Shown here one piece after another: positions 15,577 to 16,273 of a stretch of 16,273 nucleotides of DNA (the first letter of the stretch is position 1; each line of letters starts with the position of its first letter). The stretch spans positions 1-16,273 of the forward strand of contig NZ_CABUAN010000046.1 of assembly GCF_902489635.1 (NCBI RefSeq), read 5' to 3'. The position numbers and the translations under genes were made by a program. Below the pieces are notes generated by a model that was given only the letters and a program-made list of their open reading frames with translations, was not told where the DNA came from and ran no database searches. Source of the DNA: an uncultured Porphyromonas sp. (GTDB lineage Bacteria > Bacteroidota > Bacteroidia > Bacteroidales > Porphyromonadaceae).

Positions 15577-16273
15577 ATGAATCAATTTTTCAGATTTACG
15601 ATCAGCCTCTTGCTCCTGACGGCACTTGCCGTAGGTGCAAGGGCTCAAGACTATGGCATAGAGATCGGTGGCACGCCCGTGACCTCTAGCAATGCCGCTT
15701 CTATTTGGACAGGTAGTGGTGACGGGGAGCATGGGAAAATATCCTTTGACCCTACGACACGAGTACTCACTCTCGACAATGTGCAGATGAACTGCACGGG
15801 CAATACCGAGAGTATCTACATCCACGAGGGGACTCCAGAGGTGACGATCCTGCTGAAGGGTACCAACGTCCTGAAGCATCACCTAGGACGTATCTCTCTC
15901 GAGGGGCAGAAGGTCATCATCACAGGTAAGGGTGGATCCCTCCGCTGTTCTGCCAAGGGGGTCGCTTGTTACATTGACAACGGGTGCCAGCTTGTCGTGC
16001 AGGGAGGCTGCACTGTCGATGTAGAGGGTGACTACGGCATCACCGGTGGCGGATATGGCGAGCGCACCTCTCTAAGCATCGATGGTGAGGAGGGAACGGT
16101 TTTCAAAGCAAAGGGAGGCAATATGCCTTCTATGTCTGACCTTGGCAATATCTACCTCAGAAACTGCGTCATCGTAGAGCCTTATGGAGCTAAAGTCGAT
16201 GGCGGGGAAGTCGTGATACGTATTTTCCACTCCAAAATGCAATTTGGAGTGGAGCTCGCCCTGCTCCGGACGC
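15577..16273 (+). CDS. Secreted protein with probable beta-helix/carbohydrate-binding-type domain, 5' part
   Basis: The frame is open from ATG 15577 to the window edge (232 codons). It begins MNQFFRFTISLLLLTALAVG with a likely cleavage at ARA-Q (23/24). The start of the mature protein, YGIEIGGTPVTSSNA, and then ISFDPTTRVLTLDNVQM match the opening pattern of a common Bacteroidota/Firmicutes family of secreted repeats (GxxVTSxN...VxYDxxTxTLTLxNA), often called a carbohydrate-binding or beta-helix-like domain. Short strand-turn repeats follow (VTILLKGTNVL, KVIITGKGGSL, CQLVVQGGCTV). It begins 40 bp after the LRR gene and likely belongs to its operon. Near the edge, after VDGGEVV, the residues IRIFHSKMQFGVELALL no longer look like the family and coincide with a 10-bp inverted repeat. 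A sorting domain, if present, lies outside. Confidence 0.7.
   Translation, partial: MNQFFRFTISLLLLTALAVGARAQDYGIEIGGTPVTSSNAASIWTGSGDGEHGKISFDPTTRVLTLDNVQMNCTGNTESIYIHEGTPEVTILLKGTNVLKHHLGRISLEGQKVIITGKGGSLRCSAKGVACYIDNGCQLVVQGGCTVDVEGDYGITGGGYGERTSLSIDGEEGTVFKAKGGNMPSMSDLGNIYLRNCVIVEPYGAKVDGGEVVIRIFHSKMQFGVELALLRT
16227..16252. repeat. Perfect 10-bp inverted repeat near the window end
   Basis: CCACTCCAAA (16227-16236) and TTTGGAGTGG (16243-16252) are exact complements around ATGCAA. It lies within the open frame of the last gene, where the protein stops resembling its family, so it may be the edge of a small inserted repeat. The window ends 21 bp later. Confidence 0.6.

Overview
The window looks like chromosomal DNA from a Bacteroidota of the Porphyromonas type. 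The reasons are a fimbrial gene set of the Mfa1/Mfa2 (type V pilus) kind, four type IX secretion system (T9SS) candidates or confirmed-looking cargo proteins with C-terminal sorting domains on three of them, Bacteroidota-style promoters (TAnnTTTG), and a mixed base composition near 50% G+C in most genes. The genus is inferred from protein resemblance; the species cannot be read from this sequence.

Layout, all genes on the + strand. (1) Positions 1-829 hold no credible gene. They contain short direct repeats, two inverted copies of a hairpin element, intergenic repeats that recur at 10.3-10.5 kb, and a 21-22 bp periodic array carrying five CCACGTGG palindromes. A promoter at 777-784 ends the region. 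(2) Positions 830-10259 form a fimbrial cluster: an Mfa1-like major fimbrillin, an Mfa2/FimB-like lipoprotein anchor, an Mfa3-like accessory lipoprotein, and a 1,804-residue secreted protein with a T9SS sorting domain. A hairpin without a T-tract lies between the first two genes, and a strong intrinsic terminator at 10338-10382 closes the cluster. (3) Positions 10260-10710 repeat the same kind of intergenic sequence and the same promoter core as region 1. (4) Positions 10711-16273 form a second unit of cell-surface proteins: two leucine-rich-repeat proteins with T9SS sorting domains, then the start of a secreted protein with a probable beta-helix/carbohydrate-binding-type fold, cut by the window edge.

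Working model: region 2 builds a type V pilus. Mfa1-like subunits would be exported as lipoproteins, cut after an arginine and polymerised by strand exchange, with the Mfa2-like protein as anchor, the Mfa3-like protein as an accessory or tip subunit, and the giant T9SS protein in the position that mfa4-mfa5 hold in P. gingivalis. Region 4 would add T9SS-delivered adhesin-like LRR proteins to the same surface. The shared promoter core suggests the two units may be expressed together. The most unusual material is the periodic palindrome array in region 1, the giant protein in the mfa5 slot with its base-composition shift, and the composite LRR module found once in one protein and twice in the next.
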